This document shows, piece by piece, positions 42,029-50,395 of a stretch of DNA of 64,000 nucleotides. The notes beneath the pieces were generated by a model. The model was given only the letters and a program-made list of their open reading frames with translations. It had not been told where the DNA came from and did no database searches. Where the stretch lies: NCBI GenBank assembly GCA_017468115.1, contig JAFUJS010000021.1, positions 1 through 64,000 of the forward strand. Reading direction: 5' to 3'. Position 1 is the first letter of the stretch; every line of letters begins with the position of its first letter. The DNA is from Clostridia bacterium. Its GTDB lineage: Bacteria > Bacillota_A > Clostridia > Oscillospirales > CAG-272. Both the position numbers and the translations under genes were made by a program.

Positions 42029-42817
42029 GTGAAAAAAATTGCATTTGTTTTTCTTGTGATACTGTTGGCGTTTACAATTGTATGCTGCGATTCTGAAGGA
42101 ATGAAAGCGGCAATAGATTCGATTGAAATTGTAAATGGAGAGCTTGTGGTTAAATATAGTAATGGCTCGTCCAGAAACTTCGGAAGGGTAGACCTGAATA
42201 GCGAAGGAACTGACGGACTTAGTTATTATCCACTAATCGATGGCACTTATGAGGTTAGTATTGGTGCTGCGACAAGTGAAAAAATAATAGTCATACCATC
42301 TAGTTACAACGGTATTCCTGTTACAAAAATTGCAGATAATGGGTTTTCTGAAAACAAAACATTGGAGCAGGTTGTCATTCCGCAAACTGTAACACGCATC
42401 GGCTATCATGCGTTTGGTTTGTGTAGCAATTTGAAGAGTATAGAAATACCTAACAGCGTTATAGAACTGGAAGACTCCGCCTTCTTTTGGTGTGAAGGAC
42501 TAGAATCAGTTACTCTTTCAGAGAATATTAAGGAAATAAATCCTTTGACATTTAGCGGCTGCTTTTCACTTGCAGAGCTGAATATACCTGTGGGGACTCA
42601 ATACATAGGGAGAGAAGCATTTGCTTACAGTAAGATTGCCGAAATAACGATACCTGATAGTGTCGAAATAATAGATGGTAAAGTATTTGAGTATTGCGTG
42701 AATCTTGAAACGGTATATTGTGAGGCTGAGATTGCACCGAACGGGTGGAGCGAGAACTGGCTGTATGGATGTCAAGCCGAGGTTTTCTACGGCTACAAAG
42801 GGACTAAGGAGGAATGA
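42029..42817 (+). CDS. BspA-like LRR lipoprotein or secreted protein
   Basis: A 262-residue protein. GTG start at 42029 with GGAGGGG upstream. Signal sequence MKKIAFVFLVILLAFTIVCC, with a weak lipobox at the Cys pair. LRR_5-type repeats (LEQVVIPQTVTRIGYHAF, LKSIEIPNSVIEL, LESVTLSENIKEI, ITIPDSVEIIDG) make up most of the rest. Such repeats act in surface binding. Followed by a shorter relative, which shares the ...IVIPSSYNGIPVTKI block. Stop overlaps the next frame (ATGA). Confidence 0.83.
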   Translation: MKKIAFVFLVILLAFTIVCCDSEGMKAAIDSIEIVNGELVVKYSNGSSRNFGRVDLNSEGTDGLSYYPLIDGTYEVSIGAATSEKIIVIPSSYNGIPVTKIADNGFSENKTLEQVVIPQTVTRIGYHAFGLCSNLKSIEIPNSVIELEDSAFFWCEGLESVTLSENIKEINPLTFSGCFSLAELNIPVGTQYIGREAFAYSKIAEITIPDSVEIIDGKVFEYCVNLETVYCEAEIAPNGWSENWLYGCQAEVFYGYKGTKEE

Positions 42818-42819
42818 GC

Positions 42820-43389
42820 ATGAAAAAATATGTAATCTTGGCTTTGGCTTTACTTATGTTATTTATCTTGATTTCGTGTAATAACACTAGTGATGATATT
42901 GAAGAATGTAAAATCATAGATGGAGAAGTGATAATAACATACTCTGACGGGAGGACAGAAAATGCAGGTAGATTAAGCGAAGAAAATAGAGGTGCAGAGG
43001 GCCTTGACTTTTACCTTCTGCAAGACTTGACATATGCCGTAAGGTTTAATGGGGACAATGGGGTGAAAAATATAGTAATACCAGACACCTACAATGGACG
43101 ACCCGTAACAGAGATTATGAAAAGCGCATTCAGTAATAATAAAACTATAGAAACTATTGTCATAGGAAAAAATGTGAAAGCAATCAAAAAATATGCCTTT
43201 GAAGGCTGCGAAAATCTAAAAAGTATTACCATACCAAAGGGAGTTGAGCAATGCGGAGAATGGGTTTTTTCTCTATGCCCTAATCTTGCCGTGATCAATT
43301 GCGAGGCAGAAAGCTTGCCTACCGATTGGGACAAGGATTGGCTGGGCGGTTGCGAGGCGGAGGTGCACTTTGGCAACAACGGCAATTAA
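42820..43389 (+). CDS. Short LRR lipoprotein, paralogue of the preceding gene
   Basis: A 189-residue protein. Signal MKKYVILALALLMLFILISC with lipobox LISC, so the mature N terminus is the Cys at about 20. It keeps the domain before the repeats (VIPDTYNGRPVTEIMKSAF) and only about two LRR_5 units (IETIVIGKNVKAIKKYAF, LKSITIPKGVEQ). ATG at 42820 fits the AAGGAGG better than the overlapping ATG at 42814. It ends with the same WDKDWLGGCEAEVHFG-type closing as its neighbour (..WLYGCQAEVFYG). Confidence 0.82.
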   Translation: MKKYVILALALLMLFILISCNNTSDDIEECKIIDGEVIITYSDGRTENAGRLSEENRGAEGLDFYLLQDLTYAVRFNGDNGVKNIVIPDTYNGRPVTEIMKSAFSNNKTIETIVIGKNVKAIKKYAFEGCENLKSITIPKGVEQCGEWVFSLCPNLAVINCEAESLPTDWDKDWLGGCEAEVHFGNNGN

Positions 43390-43419
43390 TTGACACATTG
43401 GACAACCTTTTATTACAAT
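43390..43419 (+). promoter_or_regulatory. Promoter of the lipoprotein gene at 43446
   Basis: TTGACA (43390-43395), 18-bp spacer, TACAAT (43414-43419), starting right after the previous stop codon. Confidence 0.6.
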
Positions 43420-43445
43420 AATCCAATTTGGAAAGGAGTGATTTT

Positions 43446-44504
43446 ATGAAAAAACTAATTACAGTTTTATCAATACTTTTGGCGCTGTGCCTTTGTGCCT
43501 GCAGCACTCCTGTGCCGCCTGTTGAGAGCGGTGGAACATCCAGCCTGAATGGCGGCTTGGCTGACGATAGCCAAGATGGAATAGAGGCATTGGGAAACCC
43601 CTTGAATGTGGCGTTTGCCAACCCTATCGAAGCCGAAGAAACGTACGATGAGTTAAGCTTGGAAAACAGAGAATATATAGGAAACGCCTTTCCAAAAATC
43701 GGCTCATATTATCAGGTGCTTGATACTTATGAAAAAATCAAAGAGAACATTGCAAATGTTACCCAAGAGGAATTGAACCTGATAAATTTGTCTAAAAATT
43801 ATCTGGTAATTTTGCGTGAAGCGTATACCTCATATTCTGGAGTAGACAGAGCCGGGGAATATGGCTTCAGAGAGCTAAGCCTGTCTGAAAACGGAGCAAG
43901 CATAACTCATCATTGGCACGAGCTTAAAAAAGTCTTTGTGCCCGGTTTAGGTCCGCAGGAGCCACAGCACTATAAATATTATTGGCACTACCTAATAGTG
44001 CCAAGAGGGGAAGATGGTATATCAGATAAATTCGCTCTTGAAGGAAGCATTGACATAAAAAACTCATCTGTGCTAACGGATGAACATTCTGACAGCTTTA
44101 GCTACTATAACACAATGAAATGTGTTACAGGACTTGTCAATAATACGGCAATTTTGGTAAAGGGAAAAGCAGGAATTAATGAGATAAACAGCAGGTATCC
44201 ACAGGCACAGCTACCATCTTATCCGCCTGAGGGAGAGGGCGGATATAACTTAATGATGTATGTAGAGGAGTCTATTGCAGAATTGCCCACATACACCTTT
44301 GCCAATGTAACGGTAAGCGGAAACAACGTATATTTATCGGTTTCATACTGCAAGGAATGGAAAAAGGGCGGAAGCAAGCTGTTTTTCATTAGCCTGCCAC
44401 AGGACAAAATGCAAAACGTAGACCTGAAAAATGCACAGGTGCACATAATCGTAACGGAAATTATTACAGCAAGAGAAATAATCTCCGCCGCCACGAGCGA
44501 GTAG
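43446..44504 (+). CDS. Uncharacterised lipoprotein
   Basis: A 352-residue exported protein. MKKLITVLSILLALCLCACSTP gives a clear signal with the lipobox CLCAC, so the mature lipid-linked Cys is at about 19. The body has no recognised family. It is mixed helix and strand, with ITHHWHELKKVF, HYKYYWHYLIVP and a Pro-rich QLPSYPPEGEGGY. The first 27 codons are repeated almost exactly at 44543. RBS GGAAAGGAG. The ATG at 43446 is chosen over an upstream in-frame start at 43428. Confidence 0.75.
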   Translation: MKKLITVLSILLALCLCACSTPVPPVESGGTSSLNGGLADDSQDGIEALGNPLNVAFANPIEAEETYDELSLENREYIGNAFPKIGSYYQVLDTYEKIKENIANVTQEELNLINLSKNYLVILREAYTSYSGVDRAGEYGFRELSLSENGASITHHWHELKKVFVPGLGPQEPQHYKYYWHYLIVPRGEDGISDKFALEGSIDIKNSSVLTDEHSDSFSYYNTMKCVTGLVNNTAILVKGKAGINEINSRYPQAQLPSYPPEGEGGYNLMMYVEESIAELPTYTFANVTVSGNNVYLSVSYCKEWKKGGSKLFFISLPQDKMQNVDLKNAQVHIIVTEIITAREIISAATSE

Positions 44505-44542
44505 CTTCTTTGAATGAGATTGAATAAAAAAGGAGTAATTTT

Positions 44543-44625
44543 ATGAAAAAGCTAATTACAGTTTTGTCAATACTTTTATCACTATGCCTTTGTGCCTGCA
44601 GCACTCCTGTGCCGCCTGTTGAGTG
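44543..44625 (+). pseudogene. Truncated 5' copy of the lipoprotein gene
   Basis: MKKLITVLSILLSLCLCACSTPVPPVE is nearly identical to the start of the gene at 43446, including its RBS (AAAAGGAG). After codon 27 the sequence passes into the dispersed repeat at 44626; the open frame that continues to 44776 has no relation to the parent. A partial tandem duplication ended by repeat insertion, or a longer copy deleted at the repeat. Confidence 0.85.
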
Positions 44626-44720
44626 GAGACAGGGGACGGTTCCTTGTCTCCTGACCCCTTGGATTCTTAAAATTCTTATACGTACAAACAAAAAAATGCG
44701 ACCCTGTGTCGCATTTCTTT
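44626..44720 (+). repeat. Dispersed repeat, copy 2
   Basis: Same unit as at 199-294: CAGGGGAC...GTCTCCTG dyad, the GGATTCTTAAAATTCTTATA linker, and the TGCGAC/GTCGCA hairpin. It also cuts a coding sequence. Confidence 0.8.
44690..44720. terminator. Shared hairpin, terminator of the foldase gene
   Basis: TGCGAC/GTCGCA stem (44697-44713). On the minus strand a TTTTTTT run follows it. It lies 4 nt past the stop of the minus-strand gene at 44724. Confidence 0.85.
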
Positions 44721-44723
44721 GTT

Positions 44724-45968
44724 TTATTGTTCCTTTGAGCCGTAGAAATAATAGTAGTCAAGCTCGTTTGCCATAACTCCGTCAAGGGTGTAGCTGTCCT
44801 TGGCTGAGGATGTGTAGGCGGTGATTCCGCTTTGGCTTTCGTATTCGTTCAGCTTTTTGAGAAAGGCATCCTCGGCGGTGTTTGCAAGGAAGGTGTTTTC
44901 GTCAAAGAAATCCTTGTTTTCCTCTCTTAGATATGCATCGTTGTCAAGGGACAGCTTTTTGATAAAGGCAGAGCCGTAGGTAAAGTAGTCGCCCTCTTTA
45001 ATTTCTTCCTCGCCGTTTTCGGTTTTGATTGTTCCGTCGCCGTCAAAATATCTCTTTGCATCAACCACGCCGCAATCTCCAACCCTTAAAACAAGAGCGG
45101 TTGCAAGTGTGCTTGAGGTCGCCATTTGGGTAGAGGTAGGCTCCTGCATATACCAGCCCTGTGAAAATTCCTTATCGTCGGAGTACTCTTCCCAAAGCTC
45201 CTCGTAGGAAAGGCTTGGGTCAATAATTTTGTAGTCGTAGCTTTCATTTTTGCTGACTAAAAGCTCTGTCAGCTCGTTTACAAGCTGCTTTTTATATTTC
45301 ATTTCCGCTTCGGTAAGGTTAATATAGGACACATTCCCCAAGGAATCCTCGTGCTTTTTGTAAAGGGTGTTTATAACAAGCACCTGAAAATGCATATAAT
45401 TGTCCTTGTAGAAGGAATCCTTTTGCTCCTTGGTTACCTTTGAGTAGTCAAGACCGTAAAGGTAGTCCATAACTGCGCTTTCCTTAAGCTGCAAATCGTA
45501 AACACGGCGAATGGTGTCGGCACTAAAGCCGTAGCCGTAGTTTTCCAGATACTTGTCAAAATACTTCTCGTTAAAGCCGCCGTAGTATTTTATAAGCTCC
45601 GACAAAACGTTATCGGAGTTATTTTTGCTTTCCTCTCTTACGCTAAGTCCGTATTCCTCGAAAAGCGCCTGTGAGAAGAGCAGCCTTAAAACAGATTGCT
45701 CAAAGCCGGGGCGATACACAGTCTCCCAATACTGTCCCAGGGTCATACCGTCGGCAACCTCATAGGAAAGGTCGCTTTCGTTTTCCACCTCGAAGGAAGC
45801 CATAAGCTGTCTTTTGAACATACTGAGAAGATAATAATACTCGTCCGCCATAATACAGTGGGCGCCAAGAGTATAAATTGCCTCATTTTGATTGCAGGAG
45901 CTAACCACAGGCAGCATAAGCAGCAAGCAAAGGGCAAGAATTAAAATTCTTAATGATAATTTTTTCAA
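44724..45968 (-). CDS. PrsA/SurA-like peptidyl-prolyl isomerase lipoprotein (foldase)
   Basis: A 414-residue exported protein with a lipoprotein signal (ILALCLLLMLPVVSSC; Cys about 25). The body follows the SurA_N-type helical pattern of PrsA-like foldases: long helices with YRPGFEQSVLRLLFSQALFEEYG, YDLQLKESAVMDYLYG and DSFYKDNYMHFQVLVINTL. The last resembles the Y...F...HILV entry to a parvulin domain. A TTG start is used at 45968 with AAGGA upstream. It is in the usual place after mfd. Helps exported proteins to fold. Confidence 0.7.
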   Translation of the reverse strand: MKKLSLRILILALCLLLMLPVVSSCNQNEAIYTLGAHCIMADEYYYLLSMFKRQLMASFEVENESDLSYEVADGMTLGQYWETVYRPGFEQSVLRLLFSQALFEEYGLSVREESKNNSDNVLSELIKYYGGFNEKYFDKYLENYGYGFSADTIRRVYDLQLKESAVMDYLYGLDYSKVTKEQKDSFYKDNYMHFQVLVINTLYKKHEDSLGNVSYINLTEAEMKYKKQLVNELTELLVSKNESYDYKIIDPSLSYEELWEEYSDDKEFSQGWYMQEPTSTQMATSSTLATALVLRVGDCGVVDAKRYFDGDGTIKTENGEEEIKEGDYFTYGSAFIKKLSLDNDAYLREENKDFFDENTFLANTAEDAFLKKLNEYESQSGITAYTSSAKDSYTLDGVMANELDYYYFYGSKEQ

Positions 45969-46001
45969 AGTAAAAATTCCTTTAATTTAGTATTCCATTA
46001 G

Positions 46002-46030
46002 ATTGTAGCACAAAGGGAGAGGAAAGTCTA
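46002..46030 (-). promoter_or_regulatory. Possible promoter of the foldase gene
   Basis: Minus strand TAGACT (46025-46030), 17-bp spacer, TACAAT (46002-46007), just after the mfd stop. Confidence 0.42.
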
Positions 46031-46034
46031 CCTT

Positions 46035-49000
46035 TTAGTTGTTACTTTTTTGTATATAAAATTTAATAACCTCAAGGGTGCGCCTTGAAAAATCCTCGCC
46101 CGGGGCAATTTTTACAGAAATGTAAGGAGTGGTTTTAATGCCGCAAATCTGAACATTTTGCCTGTCCATTTGAGAAATTTCCACAAACAGCGGCAGATTA
46201 ACCTCGCTTGGGTAGAGTCTGACCTCTGTGCGCAGTTGCTCCACCTTGGCAAATTTTCCATTCTGGGCATATGCCTTAACAATAGCAACGGAGAACAGAT
46301 TTTCCGCCTCCTTAGGCGGTTTTCCGAAGCGGTCGGTTATTTCGTCCCTTATGTCCCTTAGCTCCTCCTCGGTTTTAATGTGGGCAATCTTCTTGTAAAG
46401 CTCCATTCTCTGAGAAGAGGACTCCACATAGTATTCGGGCAAAAAGGCGTCCACGGAAATAACCATCTTCGTTTCAAAGTCCTCAGCTGTGGGCTGTCCT
46501 CGCTCCTCTAAAACAGCCTCGTTAAGAAGCCTTATATAAAGGTCGTAGCCAACTGCATCAAGGTGTCCGTGCTGCTCGGCGCCCAACAGGTTGCCTGCCC
46601 CACGGATTTCCAAGTCCTTCATAGCGATTTTGAAGCCTGCGCCAAACTCACAAAAATCACGAATGGCGCTAAGTCGGGACTTTGCAACATCAGAAAGCTC
46701 CTTGCCACGGCGATAGGTAAAGAAGGCGTAGGCACGGCGGTGGCTCCTGCCCACCCTGCCACGGATTTGGTGAAGCTGAGAAAGCCCCATTCTGTCTGCG
46801 TTTTCGATAATAAGCGTGTTTGCGTTTGGGATATCAATTCCCGTTTCGATAATAGTGGTGCTGACTAAAATATCAACCTCGCCAAGCACAAGCCTGTGCC
46901 AAATTTCCTCAAGGCTGTCTTTGTCCATTTGTCCGTGTCCCACGGCAATTGATGCATCGGGAAAGTCCTTTTGAAGCTTTGCGGCGGTGTAATAAATGTC
47001 GTCAACATTGTTATGGAGATAGAAAACCTGTCCGCCACGGTGAAGCTCACGCTTGATTGCATCGTTTATAATGTTGTCGTCGTGCTCCAAAACATAGGAT
47101 TGAACCCCAACCCTGCCAAGGGGCGCCTCATCAAGAATGGAAAGGTCTCTGATACCGCCCATTGCCATACTGAGGGTACGTGGAATAGGGGTGGCGGAAA
47201 GGGTAAGGGAGTCAACCTGCGGAAAGGCTTCCTTTATCTTTTCCTTTTGGGCAACGCCAAAGCGCTGCTCCTCGTCAACTATCAAAAGACCAAGGTCCTT
47301 AAAGGCAATCTTGTTACCAAGCAGCTTATGGGTGCCAATGATAATATCAAGGTCGCCGTTTTTCAGCCTTTCAAGGATTTTTCGTTGCTCCTTGCCGGTT
47401 CTGAAGCGGGAGAGCATATCAACAGTAACCCCCGTGCCTGCAAAGCGGGCAAGAGCAGTCTGGTAGTGCTGCATAGCAAGAATAGTGGTAGGCACCAAAA
47501 TTGCCACCTGCTTGTTGTTGGCAACAGCCTTCATAGCGCCACGGAAGGCAACCTCTGTCTTGCCGTAGCCCACATCTCCGCAAAGCACCCTGTCCATAGG
47601 GTAGGGGAGCTCCATATCACTTTTTATTTCGCTGATTGCGATAAGCTGGCTTTCCGTTTCCTCGAACTCAAAGGATGAGTCAAACTCTCTTTCCATCAGG
47701 TCGTCGGGCAAAAAGGCATAGCCTGGGGTCCTTGTGCGCCTTGCGTAAAGGTCAATGAGCTGCTTTGCCATATCACGTGCGGCGGTTTTTGCCTTGGTTG
47801 TGGCTCTTTTCCACTCGGCACCGCCCATTTTCGACAGCTTAACATCCTTACTGCCGGCACCGGAGCCGATATATTTCGCTACCATATCAAGCTGGTCAAC
47901 AGGCAGGTACAGCTTTTCTGCGCCTGCGTACTGAATGGCGATATAATCTCTGTGGGCGCCCATAATGTACAGATTTTGTATGCCAAGATATCTGCCGATT
48001 CCGTGCTTAATGTGCACAATAAGGTCGCCTACATTAAGGTCGTTATAGGAAAGGATTTTTTCTCCCGCATTCTTAGCAAAGCTCTTTAGCTTAAGCGATT
48101 TTTTCTTCTCGCCCCTTGCCTTAGAGGAAAGGACCACAAGGGCAAGCTTGCTTTCGGGAATTTCAAAGCCGTAAGGGAAGGCGCCGCTTAAAACGCCAAC
48201 CGTGCCCGCCTTCATTTCCTTAATATCATTAATCAAAAAGGCAGGGATGTCCTCTTGGTTCAGCATTCTGACGGAGCTTTTTGCCTCCGCATCTGTCTGA
48301 CAAACAAGAATGCTCTTATACTTGCTTTTTGCAAAATATTTAAGCTCATCAATAAGGGAGCCAAGGGAGCTGTTTGCAAGAGTAACGCCCTTGGTGTTGA
48401 AATTGTAAATTCCGCCCTGTCTGTCCAGCCTTGACATAATAAACGGGTCAATGGAAATTGATTGATGGGTTCTGATAAAATCGTCAATTAGCGACACAGG
48501 TGCGCTAAAATCCGCATATTCGGAGGGCACAAGACGGCTATCAATAAGGCTTTTTGCGATTTCGTTTTCCTCGCCTTGGCTTGATTTTGCCTTAGCGCTG
48601 ACGCCTGTGGAGTCGGCAACAATGATAGCCGTGTCTTTGTCAAAATAGTCAAGCAGGCAGGCGTGCTCCGGATAAATGTAGGAAATAAGCTTGTCAAGGA
48701 ATGGGTAAGAGGAGTCATTTGTGGAAAGAGATGCAAGCTCCCTCTTTAGCTCGGTGGCAGATGCCTCGTCCCTGTTGCCAACCAAAAGCTCCTCAAGCAT
48801 AGCCTTAATTTCGTCCCTTTGGCTATCTGTTATAATTATTTCCCTTGAGGGGGTAATCATGAAGGAGTCGATTTTATCAGTCATACGCTGGCTTTGGGTG
48901 TCAAAGGTAACAAGCCTGTCGATTTCATCCCCGAAAAGCTCAATACGAATAGGCAGCTGCTCCTTAAAGCTCTCGCCACCACGGGTGTACTCACACTTGG

Positions 49001-49580
49001 TTGGGAAAATATCTATAATTCCGCCACGGATGGCATATTGTCCTGCACCCTCAACAGCCTCCGCCTGAGCATAGCCAAGGTCATAAAGCTGTCTTGAAAA
49101 CCCGGAAATGTCCAGGGGAGTGTCCAGATTTACGTAAATTGACTTTCCTTCAAGCTCCTTTTTCGGCATTGTTAATTGTAGTGCCGAGTCGGGTGTGGCA
49201 ATTACCACATCGAGAGAGGAGAAGGCAACGCCCGAAAGGACCTTTAGCCTTTCGTGCTCCAAATCGTGTGAGGCGGTCAGGTCGTAAAAGTTAAAATCCC
49301 TTTTTGGGTAAAACTCACTTTTAAGACCGCATTTTTGCAAAAACTCGTTTAGCTTTGCCCCACGCCTTTCCTCGCCTGTCAGCAAAAGAAGGGGCTTTTT
49401 GCTTTTTGCCCTGATGTCCTGACAAAGAGAGAAAACCAAGGAATAAAGCGCACCGTCAGAAACACCGTCAACCAAAAGGGGAAGCGGTGTTTTTTCCTTG
49501 GATAGCTCCTTGTAGCGTGCAATCAGACTTTTATATTGCTTGCTGTCCTTAATAAGACCGGCTAAATCTCTTATCTCCAT
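46035..49580 (-). CDS. mfd: Transcription-repair coupling factor
   Basis: A 1181-residue ATPase that removes RNA polymerase stalled at DNA damage and recruits UvrABC. UvrB-like N-terminal domains occupy about 1-450. The polymerase-interaction region follows (NVGDLIVHIKHGIGRYLGI). RecG-like helicase domains carry Walker A GDVGYGKTEVA and DEEQRFG. The C-terminal TRCF domain is present. Length matches the family. Start at 49580 (MEIRDLAGLIK) because AAGGAGG sits just upstream; a longer frame to 49625 runs over a hairpin and is not used. Confidence 0.94.
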   Translation of the reverse strand: MEIRDLAGLIKDSKQYKSLIARYKELSKEKTPLPLLVDGVSDGALYSLVFSLCQDIRAKSKKPLLLLTGEERRGAKLNEFLQKCGLKSEFYPKRDFNFYDLTASHDLEHERLKVLSGVAFSSLDVVIATPDSALQLTMPKKELEGKSIYVNLDTPLDISGFSRQLYDLGYAQAEAVEGAGQYAIRGGIIDIFPTKCEYTRGGESFKEQLPIRIELFGDEIDRLVTFDTQSQRMTDKIDSFMITPSREIIITDSQRDEIKAMLEELLVGNRDEASATELKRELASLSTNDSSYPFLDKLISYIYPEHACLLDYFDKDTAIIVADSTGVSAKAKSSQGEENEIAKSLIDSRLVPSEYADFSAPVSLIDDFIRTHQSISIDPFIMSRLDRQGGIYNFNTKGVTLANSSLGSLIDELKYFAKSKYKSILVCQTDAEAKSSVRMLNQEDIPAFLINDIKEMKAGTVGVLSGAFPYGFEIPESKLALVVLSSKARGEKKKSLKLKSFAKNAGEKILSYNDLNVGDLIVHIKHGIGRYLGIQNLYIMGAHRDYIAIQYAGAEKLYLPVDQLDMVAKYIGSGAGSKDVKLSKMGGAEWKRATTKAKTAARDMAKQLIDLYARRTRTPGYAFLPDDLMEREFDSSFEFEETESQLIAISEIKSDMELPYPMDRVLCGDVGYGKTEVAFRGAMKAVANNKQVAILVPTTILAMQHYQTALARFAGTGVTVDMLSRFRTGKEQRKILERLKNGDLDIIIGTHKLLGNKIAFKDLGLLIVDEEQRFGVAQKEKIKEAFPQVDSLTLSATPIPRTLSMAMGGIRDLSILDEAPLGRVGVQSYVLEHDDNIINDAIKRELHRGGQVFYLHNNVDDIYYTAAKLQKDFPDASIAVGHGQMDKDSLEEIWHRLVLGEVDILVSTTIIETGIDIPNANTLIIENADRMGLSQLHQIRGRVGRSHRRAYAFFTYRRGKELSDVAKSRLSAIRDFCEFGAGFKIAMKDLEIRGAGNLLGAEQHGHLDAVGYDLYIRLLNEAVLEERGQPTAEDFETKMVISVDAFLPEYYVESSSQRMELYKKIAHIKTEEELRDIRDEITDRFGKPPKEAENLFSVAIVKAYAQNGKFAKVEQLRTEVRLYPSEVNLPLFVEISQMDRQNVQICGIKTTPYISVKIAPGEDFSRRTLEVIKFYIQKSNN

Positions 49581-49605
49581 ATAACCTCCTTGTAAAGTGG
49601 AAAAG

Positions 49606-49623
49606 GCCGATTTTTTAATCGGC
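49606..49623 (-). terminator. Small hairpin between pth and mfd
   Basis: GCCGATT/AATCGGC stem followed by CTTTTCC on the minus strand. A second dyad, GCCACTTT/AAAGTGGC, is at 49671-49690. Weak terminator or attenuator ahead of mfd. Confidence 0.4.
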
Positions 49624-49762
49624 ATAGCTTGTTAAATTTTGTAGAAAAATGTAAAAAACAAACACAGAGTGCCACTTTTTTCAAAGTGGCTCCGTGAAAT
49701 ATTTCAAAATTTTAGTGTATTTGTCGTGAAATAAGGTGCGCTTGCATTTGCTCAATCGGAAA

Positions 49763-50389
49763 TTATTTTATAATTCCGTTAAAATCGCACATTGCGCCCT
49801 CAATATCGTCCGAAACCATTTTGTCAAGGGCAGAGGGGACAAGCTTAATTATTTCGACAAATTTCTTTTCGTCCTCGGGCATCATTTTGCCAAGAACCCA
49901 AGCAACCTGGTCGTATTCCTTCGGCTTTTGCCCAACACCCAGCTTGATTCTGGGGTAGGACTCGGTGCCAAGGTGCTGATTTATGCTTTTAAGACCATTG
50001 TGTCCGCCGGCACTACCGCCCTTGCGAATACGAAGCCTGCCAACATCAAGAGAAATATCGTCGGAAAGAACAATAACATTTTCAGGTGGGATTTTATAGA
50101 AGCTTACAGCCTCAGAGACTGCCTCGCCCGAAAGATTCATATAGGTTTGGGGCTTCATAAGAAGCACACGCCTGCCGCCGATTTTACCCTCGCCGATAAG
50201 CGCCTTGAACTTTAGCCTGTCGCACTTAAGCCCACGCTCCTGACACAGGTAGTCAATTGCCATAAAGCCTGCGTTGTGTCGGGTGGCGTTGTACTTAGAC
50301 TCAGGGTTTCCAAGACCAACGATTATATGAGAAATAGGCTCGCTTTCCTCTTTTTTCTCAATCTTCTTAAACAAATCAAATATAGACAT
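49763..50389 (-). CDS. pth: Peptidyl-tRNA hydrolase
   Basis: A 208-residue enzyme that frees tRNA from stalled peptidyl-tRNA. Catalytic His in ATRHNAGFMA, Asp in LSDDISLDVG, the RKGGSAGGHNGL loop and the MKPQTYMNLSG segment are all present. There is a short extra N-terminal stretch (about 19 charged residues, MSIFDLFKKIEKKEESEP) before the usual start IIVGLGNPE. Seven nt downstream of the GlmU-like gene, so probably cotranscribed with it. Confidence 0.94.
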   Translation of the reverse strand: MSIFDLFKKIEKKEESEPISHIIVGLGNPESKYNATRHNAGFMAIDYLCQERGLKCDRLKFKALIGEGKIGGRRVLLMKPQTYMNLSGEAVSEAVSFYKIPPENVIVLSDDISLDVGRLRIRKGGSAGGHNGLKSINQHLGTESYPRIKLGVGQKPKEYDQVAWVLGKMMPEDEKKFVEIIKLVPSALDKMVSDDIEGAMCDFNGIIK

Positions 50390-50395
50390 AAAACC

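Noticed and set aside
44626..44776. Coding continuation of the frame from 44543
   Set aside because: The sequence is the dispersed repeat and the 3' end of the opposite gene.
49581..49625. Longer mfd N terminus
   Set aside because: Residues come from a hairpin; AAGGAGG is placed for 49580.
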